Positions 25,030 to 32,385 of a stretch of 64,000 nt of DNA are shown in pieces (position 1 is the stretch's first letter; every line of letters starts with the position of its first letter). Made by a program: the position numbers and the translations under genes. Source of the stretch: an uncultured Clostridia bacterium (GTDB lineage Bacteria; Bacillota; Clostridia; Oscillospirales; Acutalibacteraceae); contig CANQUS010000001.1 of the NCBI GenBank assembly GCA_947627055.1, positions 1 through 64,000 of the forward strand. Direction: 5' to 3'. The notes beneath the pieces were generated by a model. The model ran no database searches. It was not told the DNA's origin and saw only the letters and a program-made list of their open reading frames with translations.

Positions 25030-26720
25030 TGAAAGGCTTACTAAAATTTATAACCTGCGGAAGTGTAGATGACGGAAAATCAACGCTTATAGGACATATC
25101 CTTTATGATGCTAAGCTTTTGTATGCGGATCAGGAAAAAGCCCTTGAGCTTGACAGTAAGGTGGGAAGCCGAAGCGGGAAAATAGATTATTCACTTTTGC
25201 TTGACGGGCTTATGGCGGAACGCGAGCAGGGGATTACAATAGATGTTGCCTACCGCTATTTTACAACGGATAATAGAAGCTTTATTGTAGCGGATACTCC
25301 CGGTCATGAGGAATATACAAGAAATATGGCTGTCGGAGCGTCATTTGCGGATTTGGCGGTTATTCTCATAGACGCGTCGCAGGGCGTTTTGGTTCAGACA
25401 AGACGTCATGCAAGAATTTGCAGGCTTATGGGTATTCGCTATTTTGTATTTGCGGTAAATAAAATGGACTTGGTAAATTACAGTAAATCCCGTTTTGATG
25501 AAATTAAAGCGCAAATTGTTAAGCTTAAAGATGAACTTTCGCTCAAAAACATAAAAATTATTCCCCTTTCGGCAACCGAGGGCGATAATGTAACAGTTAA
25601 ATCCGATAAAATTCCATGGTATGACAGTGTACCTCTTCTTGAATATCTTGAAACGGTCGATATTGATTCGGAAAATGACGAAGAGGGCTTTTATATGCCT
25701 GTGCAGAGGGTATGCCGTCCGGATCATACATTCAGAGGATTTCAGGGACAGATTGAATCAGGCAGTATAAGCGCGGGCGATGAAATAATTACTCTTCCGA
25801 GCAGCGAGAGAGTAAGGGTAAAGTCAATTCTTGTTACCGATAAAAATGTAAAGACTGCATATGCGGGTCAGCCCGTAACAATTACGCTTGACAAAGAGGT
25901 TGATGTTTCAAGAGGCTGTGTGCTTATCAAGGACACCAACATAGCACCGTACAAAAGGCTTACCGTATCGCTTTTGTGGATGGATGATGAACCTCTTACA
26001 GTAGGAAAGGATTATCTTGTAAAGCTTGGGACAAAAACTATTTCAGGTATTTTGACAAAAATAAATTATGCCGTTGATGTAAACACAGGCGAGCATATAA
26101 AAACAGAGGTCCTGTCAAAGAACGGTATTGCGGTTTGCGAAATTCTGCTTGCCGAGGCGATAGTAGCCGATTTGTTTTCGCTTCATAAAACACTCGGCGA
26201 GCTGATATTGATCGACCGTGTGACAAATATGACCTCTGCCTGCGGAGTTGTTGAAAATCTCAGTGAAAAGGGCGGGGCGTTTTCGGACAGAGCCACATTT
26301 AAGCTTAATAACCTTGAAGCAAGAGGAGATATTTTTGAGGAATTTTATTATGACACAAGCAGTTTAAATGTACTTAAATATCGAACTGTCCATAACACAT
26401 ACACAATAGGAGACGAAATTCCTACACAGGGTGAAAGCTATAAATATCCCGAAAGCTTTGATATTATTGTTCTCCGCGATAATGTCGCGGTTAAGATACG
26501 CAATAAAAGGATTACAGAAATTATCCCGGTATCGGAATATAAATATGATAAAGTACCGGTTGTAAACGGCCGCGGATTCGAGGTCGCAGCATCATCTGAT
26601 AAAGAAATTTTGGATTTTCTCAGTGAATATTCTAAAATCAACGATCAAAGTCAAAAAGAATTTTTTGCGAAATGGCTGTGCTTTGATACATACCGTAAAA
26701 TAGTAATGGAAAAGCTTTAA
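25029..26720 (+). CDS. cysN: Sulfate adenylyltransferase subunit 1 (GTPase)
   Basis: 563 residues. An EF-Tu-like GTPase: CGSVDDGKSTLIGHILYD, EREQGITIDVAYRYF, VADTPGHEEYTRNMA and VNKMDLVN, followed by beta-barrel domains. The CysNC fusion partner (APS kinase) is absent: after the barrels the chain continues about 110 residues that end KEFFAKWLCFDTYRKIV and have no kinase P-loop. That suits a pathway that reduces APS directly, so no PAPS is needed. It closes the operon and is followed by a strong terminator. Confidence 0.93.
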   Translation: MKGLLKFITCGSVDDGKSTLIGHILYDAKLLYADQEKALELDSKVGSRSGKIDYSLLLDGLMAEREQGITIDVAYRYFTTDNRSFIVADTPGHEEYTRNMAVGASFADLAVILIDASQGVLVQTRRHARICRLMGIRYFVFAVNKMDLVNYSKSRFDEIKAQIVKLKDELSLKNIKIIPLSATEGDNVTVKSDKIPWYDSVPLLEYLETVDIDSENDEEGFYMPVQRVCRPDHTFRGFQGQIESGSISAGDEIITLPSSERVRVKSILVTDKNVKTAYAGQPVTITLDKEVDVSRGCVLIKDTNIAPYKRLTVSLLWMDDEPLTVGKDYLVKLGTKTISGILTKINYAVDVNTGEHIKTEVLSKNGIAVCEILLAEAIVADLFSLHKTLGELILIDRVTNMTSACGVVENLSEKGGAFSDRATFKLNNLEARGDIFEEFYYDTSSLNVLKYRTVHNTYTIGDEIPTQGESYKYPESFDIIVLRDNVAVKIRNKRITEIIPVSEYKYDKVPVVNGRGFEVAASSDKEILDFLSEYSKINDQSQKEFFAKWLCFDTYRKIVMEKL

Positions 26721-26738
26721 TATGAAAATAAATCACAT

Positions 26739-26767
26739 AAAAAGAGGCTCAAGCGAGCCTCTTTTTG
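26739..26767 (+). terminator. Rho-independent terminator after cysN
   Basis: AAAAGAGGCTC and GAGCCTCTTTTT form an 11-pair stem with an AAGC loop, followed by T residues. The A-rich left flank allows it to work also for the convergent rpmA operon. Confidence 0.9.
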
Positions 26768-26863
26768 TTGAATGCTAAAATTTGTTTTATGACATAGACA
26801 GAAAAAATCCTATATTTTGGAATAAAACAAAAGCCACCTGTTAGGCGGCTTGATTGCTGATCA

Positions 26864-27145
26864 TTAGTCAGCAGCGTAAACAGAAACCTGCTTGCGGTCA
26901 CGACCTACACGCTCAAACTTAACGACACCGTCGATCTTAGCAAAGAGAGTATCGTCAGAGCCGCGTCCGACATTGTTGCCTGGATGGATGTGGGTTCCGC
27001 GTTGCTTAACAAGAATGTTGCCTGCGAGAACTGCCTGACCGTCTGCGCGCTTTGTGCCGAGACGCTTTGACTCAGACTCACGTCCGTTGTGTGAACTGCC
27101 TTGTCCCTTTTTATGGGCAAAGAGCTGAATGTTGATCTTGATCAT
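26864..27145 (-). CDS. rpmA: Ribosomal protein L27 with cleavable N-terminal extension
   Basis: 93 residues. The mature L27 start [15 protein letters not shown] is preceded by MIKINIQLF, the short extension typical of Firmicutes that must be removed because the mature N-terminus reaches the peptidyl-transferase centre. The body [19 protein letters not shown] and [16 protein letters not shown] is standard. The removing protease Prp is encoded four bases upstream on the same strand. GGAGGTG precedes the start. Last gene of rplU-prp-rpmA. Confidence 0.97.
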   Translation of the reverse strand: MIKINIQLFAHKKGQGSSHNGRESESKRLGTKRADGQAVLAGNILVKQRGTHIHPGNNVGRGSDDTLFAKIDGVVKFERVGRDRKQVSVYAAD

Positions 27146-27149
27146 TATG

Positions 27150-27470
27150 TTACACCTCCGTATAGTTTACAGTCAGATTGTTCGGGTATTGTTCCTCAGT
27201 GCTTATAAGGTGAAGCTTTAAGCCCTCAAAAATATCCTTGCAAAGGGTCGCGTCGTTTCTCTTTATCATGACATAGATCTCACCGTCGCGGTCGTATATG
27301 TCGGCTCTTGCCTTGATGACCTCGGATATAGTATTTGCAGCCATGATACCCGCGCTCGAAACAAAAGCGCAAAGAATATCATTGCCGCTTTCGGCTAAAC
27401 ACGAATGACCCTTAATGCGATAGCCGATGATCTCGCCTGTCGGTAGAGAAAAAAACTCTGCATTGATCAT
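27150..27470 (-). CDS. prp: Ribosomal-processing cysteine protease Prp
   Basis: 106 residues with the Prp catalytic dyad in [21 protein letters not shown]: the His of GHS and the Cys of DILCA. It cuts the nine-residue extension of L27 after the LF position. Its start overlaps the rplU stop by one base, so it is translated in step with L21 and L27. Length is normal for the family. Confidence 0.94.
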   Translation of the reverse strand: MINAEFFSLPTGEIIGYRIKGHSCLAESGNDILCAFVSSAGIMAANTISEVIKARADIYDRDGEIYVMIKRNDATLCKDIFEGLKLHLISTEEQYPNNLTVNYTEV

Positions 27471-27778
27471 TATGCTTCAATAGCTTCAATCTGAATTTTT
27501 GTATAGGGCTGTCTGTGACCCATCTTGCGCTTTTCGCTCTTTTTGGGCTTGTAGGTAAAGACAGTGATTTTCTTGCCCTTACCGTTTTTAAGAACCTTAC
27601 CCGATACCTTAGCACCCTCAACATAGGGTGTACCTACCTTAAAGCCGTCGTCTGTGCTTACGGCTACGACCTTAAATTCTACGGTTGATTCCTCTGCGGC
27701 GTCAAGTTTCTCAATGTAGATAGTATCGCCGTTTGATACCTTGTACTGCTTTCCGCCTGTTTCGATTACTGCGTACAT
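27470..27778 (-). CDS. rplU: Ribosomal protein L21
   Basis: 102 residues starting [20 protein letters not shown], the invariant L21 opening; longer upstream starts would add unrelated residues that are in the leader RNA. The end [27 protein letters not shown] is also standard. It binds 23S rRNA in the large subunit. First gene of the operon, preceded by a structured leader and a consensus promoter. Confidence 0.97.
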   Translation of the reverse strand: MYAVIETGGKQYKVSNGDTIYIEKLDAAEESTVEFKVVAVSTDDGFKVGTPYVEGAKVSGKVLKNGKGKKITVFTYKPKKSEKRKMGHRQPYTKIQIEAIEA

Positions 27779-27864
27779 TTCTCTTTGGCACCTGCCTGTT
27801 TTCAGTCTCGCTATGTGGAGGCGGGGCGCTTTCGCACACACTTAAAAAGCCTCTGATAAGCGGC
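27779..27864 (-). promoter_or_regulatory. Candidate L21-type ribosomal-protein leader
   Basis: The transcript between the predicted start (about 27864) and the rplU ATG is about 86 bases, partly G+C-rich (GCGCCCCGCCTCC) and ends CAGGCAGGTGCCAAAGAGAA before the start codon, a wording I associate with Firmicute L21 leaders. There L21 is thought to control its own operon. The match is by eye only; structure was not computed. Confidence 0.45.
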
Positions 27865-27870
27865 TTAATA

Positions 27871-27899
27871 ATTCTATCATAATATTGAAGAAATGTCAA
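27871..27899 (-). promoter_or_regulatory. Promoter of rplU-prp-rpmA
   Basis: Minus-strand TTGACA (27899-27894), 17 bases, TAGAAT (27876-27871): consensus -35 and a 5/6 -10. Confidence 0.8.
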
Positions 27900-28148
27900 C
27901 GGCTTATTTACGGCAATTAGATTTCTGCAAATTGATAGTAAATCAATTGTAAATCGACCATGCTTGCATACACGCAAATCAATTTTCAGTATAAATATTG
28001 AAATTGTAACGGAGCAGGATTTTCAATTTTGGCTTTTATACCTTAAAAACATCACCACCAGAGTTTGTTAAAAGAAGTTATTATATCAGAACGATAGATT
28101 TTTAATATTATCGCACAAAATTGATTTCGTGGCTTGCATATGAGGACG

Positions 28149-28177
28149 TTGACTTTAAGAGCGACATTATATAATAT
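28149..28177 (+). promoter_or_regulatory. Candidate promoter of the broken gene at 28206
   Basis: TTGACT (28149-28154), 17 bases, TAATAT (28172-28177); TATAAT two bases earlier gives a 15-base spacing. The start would lie about 20 bases before the ATG. The preceding stretch (27900-28148) shows no gene. Confidence 0.5.
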
Positions 28178-28205
28178 AGGTAAAGATTTATTGGAGGTAT
28201 ACAAA

Positions 28206-28556
28206 ATGTTAAAATGTGAGGTTTATCTCGACGATGAGAAAATTATGACCAGCGGTATTTATACTCCCGATGAGATACACAAGGTAGTAGATGAGGCTTT
28301 CAAAATGTTTGACCTCGTTTAAGGGGAAAATGGTTTTTACCTTGAAAAAGGAAACGAGAATGATTTTGCGCATTTTGGAAGCGCTATTTTGAGCCTTAGC
28401 CGAACATACTGGTTTATGGATTATGTTGACAAATGGGTATGGTACAACAGCGATGATTCTGATGTTTCTGAATACTTTCGTACCGAAGATATTCTTAAAT
28501 TTTACAGAAGTAAGGCAGAAAAGTCATGGCTCTGGAATTGGGTCGCAAGGCTGTGA
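28206..28556 (+). pseudogene. Small protein gene interrupted by an in-frame TAA
   Basis: TTGGAGGT leads to ATG 28206 and 38 codons (MLKCEVYLDDEKIMTSGIYT ... AFKMFDLV) that stop at TAA 28320-28322. The same frame then continues without another stop to TGA 28554 and encodes a clearly protein-like chain: GENGFYLEKGNENDFAHFGS, WFMDYVDKWVWYNSDDSD, EDILKFYRSKAEKSW. Together the parts look like one protein of about 115 residues, of a type I recall from hypothetical proteins of gut Clostridia in which no stop is present. A nonsense mutation is the simplest reading; the first 38 codons may still be made. Function unknown. Confidence 0.65.
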
Positions 28557-28622
28557 ATTTTGATTTGAGCGAAGAAAATTTAAAAATTTATTATTCGATC
28601 AATAGTTTTTCTGATTTAATTC

Positions 28623-28651
28623 TTGACAAAAGACGCGCAGATATATATAAT
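28623..28651 (+). promoter_or_regulatory. Consensus sigma-A promoter of yceD-rpmF
   Basis: TTGACA (28623-28628), 17 bases, TATAAT (28646-28651): perfect consensus. Transcription would start near 28658, leaving a leader of about 74 bases. Confidence 0.85.
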
Positions 28652-28731
28652 TATCATTAGCGCTTTGTGTGAGCGCTATGTATTTGCGTCTGTATCTCGA
28701 CGCTTTCCGAAAAAATCGCGGCGGTGATCAT

Positions 28732-29220
28732 ATGCTTCTTGATCTTAAAAAGGTATTTTTAAGTGAAGGCGAAATATTCGAGATTTCCTTTGAATTTTAC
28801 TTGAATGAGGATACACAGCTTCGCAGCTTTCCCAAGCCTGTCAAGGCGAATGTCCTTGTGAGAAACAGGGCGGGACTTGTAACGCTTGATGCCGATGTAG
28901 AGGCAGAAGTAGTTTTTGACTGTGACAGATGTACCGCAAATACGTCAAGGATTTTGACATATCACTTTGAGCATATACTCGTTCCATCGCTTTCGGAAGA
29001 AAACGGTGACGAATATATAGAAGCGCCGGACTACAGCCTTGAGCTTGAAGAACTGCTGAGAGATGATATATTTCTTGAACTTCCCGTCAAGCTTCTTTGC
29101 AGGGAGGACTGCAGGGGCTTATGTCAGAGGTGCGGTAAAAATCTAAACGATGGTGAATGCGGCTGTAACAAAAACGAGCCTGATCCGCGTTTGGCGGCGC
29201 TGAAAGCGCTTTTGCAGTAA
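28732..29220 (+). CDS. yceD: YceD-family protein (DUF177), 23S rRNA accumulation factor
   Basis: 162 residues from ATG 28732, with GGCGGTGA upstream; the GTG at 28669 would start almost at the transcript end. The family core [20 protein letters not shown] and the end [20 protein letters not shown] with further Cys (ECGC) form a probable zinc site. YceD proteins nearly always precede rpmF and are linked with 23S rRNA processing. Located 28 bases before rpmF, same operon. Confidence 0.87.
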   Translation: MLLDLKKVFLSEGEIFEISFEFYLNEDTQLRSFPKPVKANVLVRNRAGLVTLDADVEAEVVFDCDRCTANTSRILTYHFEHILVPSLSEENGDEYIEAPDYSLELEELLRDDIFLELPVKLLCREDCRGLCQRCGKNLNDGECGCNKNEPDPRLAALKALLQ

Positions 29221-29248
29221 AAGATTTCAGGCAAGGAGGTTAATAAAC

Positions 29249-29431
29249 ATGGCAGTACCCAAGAGAAAAACGTCAAAGGCGAGAAGAGATAAAAGACGTT
29301 CAAACGTCTGGAAGCTCAATGCTCCTGCCCTTATGAGATGCCCCACCTGCGGCGAATACAAAGCGCCCCACAAGGTTTGCGGAAACTGCGGCTATTACAA
29401 TGGCAGAGAAGTTATTAAAAAGGAAGCTTGA
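29249..29431 (+). CDS. rpmF: Ribosomal protein L32
   Basis: 60 residues: [19 protein letters not shown] is the L32 start, and [20 protein letters not shown] holds the four Cys zinc ribbon, so this is the zinc-binding version. GCAAGGAGGT precedes the ATG. A terminator follows directly. Confidence 0.97.
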   Translation: MAVPKRKTSKARRDKRRSNVWKLNAPALMRCPTCGEYKAPHKVCGNCGYYNGREVIKKEA

Positions 29432-29446
29432 TTGCTTCTTTTTAGT

Positions 29447-29477
29447 ATGAGAAGGAGCGATCCTTCTCTATTTTTTT
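29447..29477 (+). terminator. Rho-independent terminator after rpmF
   Basis: GAGAAGGA (29449-29456), loop GCGA, TCCTTCTC (29461-29468), then A and seven T. Confidence 0.92.
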
Positions 29478-29525
29478 GTTAAAAGCCGTAAAAAAAGTTA
29501 TATTAAATTTTAAGGAGTTGATAAT

Positions 29526-30848
29526 ATGGCAAGACCTGTAGTCGCGATCGTAGGGCGTCCGAATGTCGGGAAAAGCACACTTTTTAACAAGCTTATCGGA
29601 AGACGTGTCGCTATAGTTGACGATACACCCGGAGTAACAAGGGACAGAATTTTCGGTGAGTGTGAATGGAGAAACAGAAAGGTTTCGCTTATAGATACAG
29701 GCGGCATAGAGCCTTATTCCAACGACATTATTCTCAGTCAGATGAGGCGTCAGGCTCAGCTTGCCATGGAGGCGGCAGATGTTATTATTTTGGTAACAGA
29801 TATAAAGTCAGGACTTGTCGCAGCCGATCAGGAGGTAGCGTCAATGCTCCAAAAGAGCGGTAGACCTATTGTGCTCTGCGTCAACAAGTGTGACAAAATA
29901 GGAGAGCCCGATCCGGAATTTTATGAGTTTTATAATCTCGGCTTGGGAGACCCTATTCAGGTTTCATCTATCCACGGTACGGGTACGGGAGATTTGCTTG
30001 ACGCGGTTTATGACTTACTTCCTGGAGAAAGCGATGACGATGACGACAGCGAGGTTATCAATGTCGCTGTGATAGGCAGACCTAATGTTGGCAAATCATC
30101 GCTTATTAACCGTATAACAGGCGAGGAGCGCTGTATCGTTTCCAATATAGCGGGAACTACCAGAGACAGCATTGACACTCTTGTCAGCAATAAACACGGT
30201 CAGTTTAACTTTACCGATACGGCAGGACTTCGCCGTAAGACAAAGGTGGAGGACGAGATCGAGCGGTACAGCGTAATACGCGCAAAGATGGCTATCGAGA
30301 GGAGTGACGTTTGTATCATAATGATAGATGCGACCGAGGGATTTGCGGATCAGGACTCAAAAATAGCGGGACTGGCGCATGAATCGGGCAAGGCGTGCAT
30401 TATTGCTGTAAATAAGTGGGATGCTGTAGAAAAGGACGGCAAGACTATGAATAAAGTGCGCGAAAAGCTCGAAAACGACTTTTCGTTTATGTCATACGCG
30501 CCGATAATATTTATTTCGGCTAAAACAGGTCAAAGGCTTGATGATCTCTTCGAGTATATTATAGCGGCCGCCAACGCAAATGCCATGCGGATTAAGACCG
30601 GTATGCTCAACGATATTCTCGCCGAGGCTACGGCTCGTGTACAACCCCCGACAGATAAGGGCAGACGTCTGAAGATTTATTATATGACGCAGGCGTCTGT
30701 AAAGCCGCCCACTTTTGTATGCTTTGTAAATTCTGCAGATTTGTTCCATTTTTCGTATCAGAGATACCTTGAAAATAGAATCAGAGAAACCTTTGGCTTA
30801 GAGGGCACACCCGTCAGATTTATTGTTCGTGAACGCGGCGATAATTAG
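29526..30848 (+). CDS. der: Ribosome-assembly GTPase Der (EngA)
   Basis: 440 residues with two tandem GTPase domains, unique to Der. First: GRPNVGKSTLFNKL, DTPGVTRDR, DTGGIEP, NKCDK. Second (from about residue 178): GRPNVGKSSLINRI, AGTTRDSID, DTAGLRRK, NKWDAVEK. A C-terminal KH-like domain ends FGLEGTPVRFIVRER. It acts in 50S maturation. An acidic linker (DDDDDSE) joins the G domains. TTAAGGAGTTGAT precedes the ATG. plsY follows. Confidence 0.97.
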   Translation: MARPVVAIVGRPNVGKSTLFNKLIGRRVAIVDDTPGVTRDRIFGECEWRNRKVSLIDTGGIEPYSNDIILSQMRRQAQLAMEAADVIILVTDIKSGLVAADQEVASMLQKSGRPIVLCVNKCDKIGEPDPEFYEFYNLGLGDPIQVSSIHGTGTGDLLDAVYDLLPGESDDDDDSEVINVAVIGRPNVGKSSLINRITGEERCIVSNIAGTTRDSIDTLVSNKHGQFNFTDTAGLRRKTKVEDEIERYSVIRAKMAIERSDVCIIMIDATEGFADQDSKIAGLAHESGKACIIAVNKWDAVEKDGKTMNKVREKLENDFSFMSYAPIIFISAKTGQRLDDLFEYIIAAANANAMRIKTGMLNDILAEATARVQPPTDKGRRLKIYYMTQASVKPPTFVCFVNSADLFHFSYQRYLENRIRETFGLEGTPVRFIVRERGDN

Positions 30849-30916
30849 AAGTGCTGTCAATGAATGTCGGTGAATTTGTTATCTCTTTCATTGGATATTG
30901 GATAGGAGTGTTGTTA

Positions 30917-31642
30917 ATGGATATCGAGCAATTTGGAATTGTTTTCGTCGGATATTGGCCGTATGTTCTTATATCGGCTATCATAGCGTACCTTATAGGA
31001 AGTGTGAATACATCTATTATAACGACGCGAATGGTTGCACACAAGGATATACGAACACTCGGGAGCGGAAACGCGGGTTTTACAAATGTACTGCGTTCCA
31101 TCGGAAAGGGTCCTGCGATCATCACATTTGTAGGCGACTTCCTTAAGGGAGTGGTTTCGATCGGGATAGCATGGTTGATCCTTACGCTTTTTTGTGGGAG
31201 TGTTGCAGAGCTTATAATGCCATACACATTCTATATAACGGGACTTGCGTGTGTTTTGGGTCATATGTATCCCCTTTATTACGGATTCCGCGGCGGTAAG
31301 GGCGTTGTTACGACCGCATCTGTGATGCTAATGACGGATTGGCGGACGCTCGTGGCGGCGCTTGTCATATTTGCGATAGTATTTTTATCAACAAAAATAA
31401 TTTCAAAATGCGCTTTGGCAAACGCGGTAATGTACCCTGTTACCACCTTCTGCTTTAAGTTTTTTATAGATTTTTTACCGAATAAGGACCATCCCTCAGC
31501 ATCGCTTTTTTTCGTTTTGTTTTCGACTGCGGTGACGTTATTCATTGGAGTGCTTGTTATTTACAGACATAAGGATAATATCAAGAGAATACTTGACGGG
31601 ACAGAGAAAAAGATAACCTCAAAAAAGGGCGAGGAGCATTGA
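30917..31642 (+). CDS. plsY: Acyl-phosphate:glycerol-3-phosphate acyltransferase
   Basis: 241 residues from ATG 30917, supported by GGAGTG seven bases upstream. Multi-span membrane enzyme with the three PlsY motifs: YLIGSVNTSIITTR, KDIRTLGSGNAGFTNVLRSIG and the glycine-rich GFRGGKGVVTTASVML. It makes lysophosphatidic acid from acyl-phosphate and glycerol-3-phosphate at the membrane. An in-frame extension to ATG 30860 or GTG 30851 would add about 20 residues (NVGEFVISFIGYWIGVLL) that look like a diverged copy of the next stretch EQFGIVFVGYW, so the true start is uncertain. Two bases separate that longer frame from der. Confidence 0.9.
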   Translation: MDIEQFGIVFVGYWPYVLISAIIAYLIGSVNTSIITTRMVAHKDIRTLGSGNAGFTNVLRSIGKGPAIITFVGDFLKGVVSIGIAWLILTLFCGSVAELIMPYTFYITGLACVLGHMYPLYYGFRGGKGVVTTASVMLMTDWRTLVAALVIFAIVFLSTKIISKCALANAVMYPVTTFCFKFFIDFLPNKDHPSASLFFVLFSTAVTLFIGVLVIYRHKDNIKRILDGTEKKITSKKGEEH

Positions 31643-31760
31643 ATTTTGATTTATAATTACATTATGATTAGTTCGCCTTGTCATAATATCGTTGGCGAGT
31701 CCTGTTTCACTGCCTTTTATCTCGTTATTATTTAAGCTAAGGTCTTACATAAAGCTATTT

Positions 31761-32166
31761 AAAAGGGGCTGTCGCATTAAGTTTTAATAAACTTAAGCGA
31801 TATCCCATTTGTTATAGTTCTGAAATACTACATAAAATAAACCTCTCACCTCGCCGTCGCAAGCGGCGAGGTGAGATATTACAAACCGTCAGCAGGGACG
31901 TCCTCTATCGAAGGGCGTCCTTCTTTTACGAGAAAGATTTCGCCGTCTGCGGACGTCGATTTATTGGTAATTACCGCATGCGGACATAAGTATCCCTTGC
32001 AGACGTCGAGCCGACGCTTGCTGAGCGACTACGCATATTGCGGGTCCGGCGGGGTGCAAGGGAGGTACTGTGCCTGCAATTTTATTGAAAAAGACCTGCC
32101 GAAAAACTGAATTTTGACTGCATTTTGTACGTTTGTTCCTCGAAACTTAGTGAGGCAGTTCTTTTT
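31761..32166. mobile_element. MITE-like non-autonomous element, copy 2 (406 bp)
   Basis: Left end AAAAGGGGCTGTCGCATTAAG; the right end, reverse-complemented, reads AAAAAGAACTGCCTCACTAAG. It shares the order of blocks with copy 1 at 16893-17251: TTTTAATAAAC, CCCATTTGTTATAGTT, GAGGTGAGATATTACAAAC, CCTCTATCG, TTTTGACTGCATTT. A near-perfect hairpin (TCTCACCTCGCCG/CGGCGAGGTGAGA, 31844-31876) is central. It is about 47 bases longer than copy 1 because of an extra G+C-rich block around 31975-32085. The 79-codon plus frame at 31871-32110 lies wholly inside and is probably not a real gene. The 118 bases before it, after plsY, hold nothing recognisable. Confidence 0.72.
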
Positions 32167-32305
32167 CTGTCAGCTGAGAAATAGCAGCTTGCATAACAGC
32201 ATTATCAAGCGCATAAAGCTATGCTTCTCTGTTGTAATTCTGCCGAACTTTATCAGTTAAAAGGCTCTGAATATATTTATAAGAATAAAACTGTATCTAA
32301 AACTG

Positions 32306-32334
32306 TTGAAAGATGATTGCCCATGTGTTAATAT
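32306..32334 (+). promoter_or_regulatory. Candidate promoter of asnB
   Basis: TTGAAA (32306-32311), 17 bases, TAATAT (32329-32334), about 45 bases before the start. No T-box sequence was found between the MITE-like element and asnB. Confidence 0.4.
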
Positions 32335-32385
32335 TGTAATAGTTTTTCAGATAATTGCTTTTAAAAAATGAAGGGAATGAAAAAT

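Noticed and set aside
31871..32110. 79-codon plus-strand frame inside the 31.8 kb element
   Set aside because: Starts in the hairpin arm of the element and uses repeat sequence; no ribosome site and no family pattern.
32167..32385. T-box riboswitch upstream of asnB
   Set aside because: The conserved T-box sequence and a terminator/antiterminator pair are absent.
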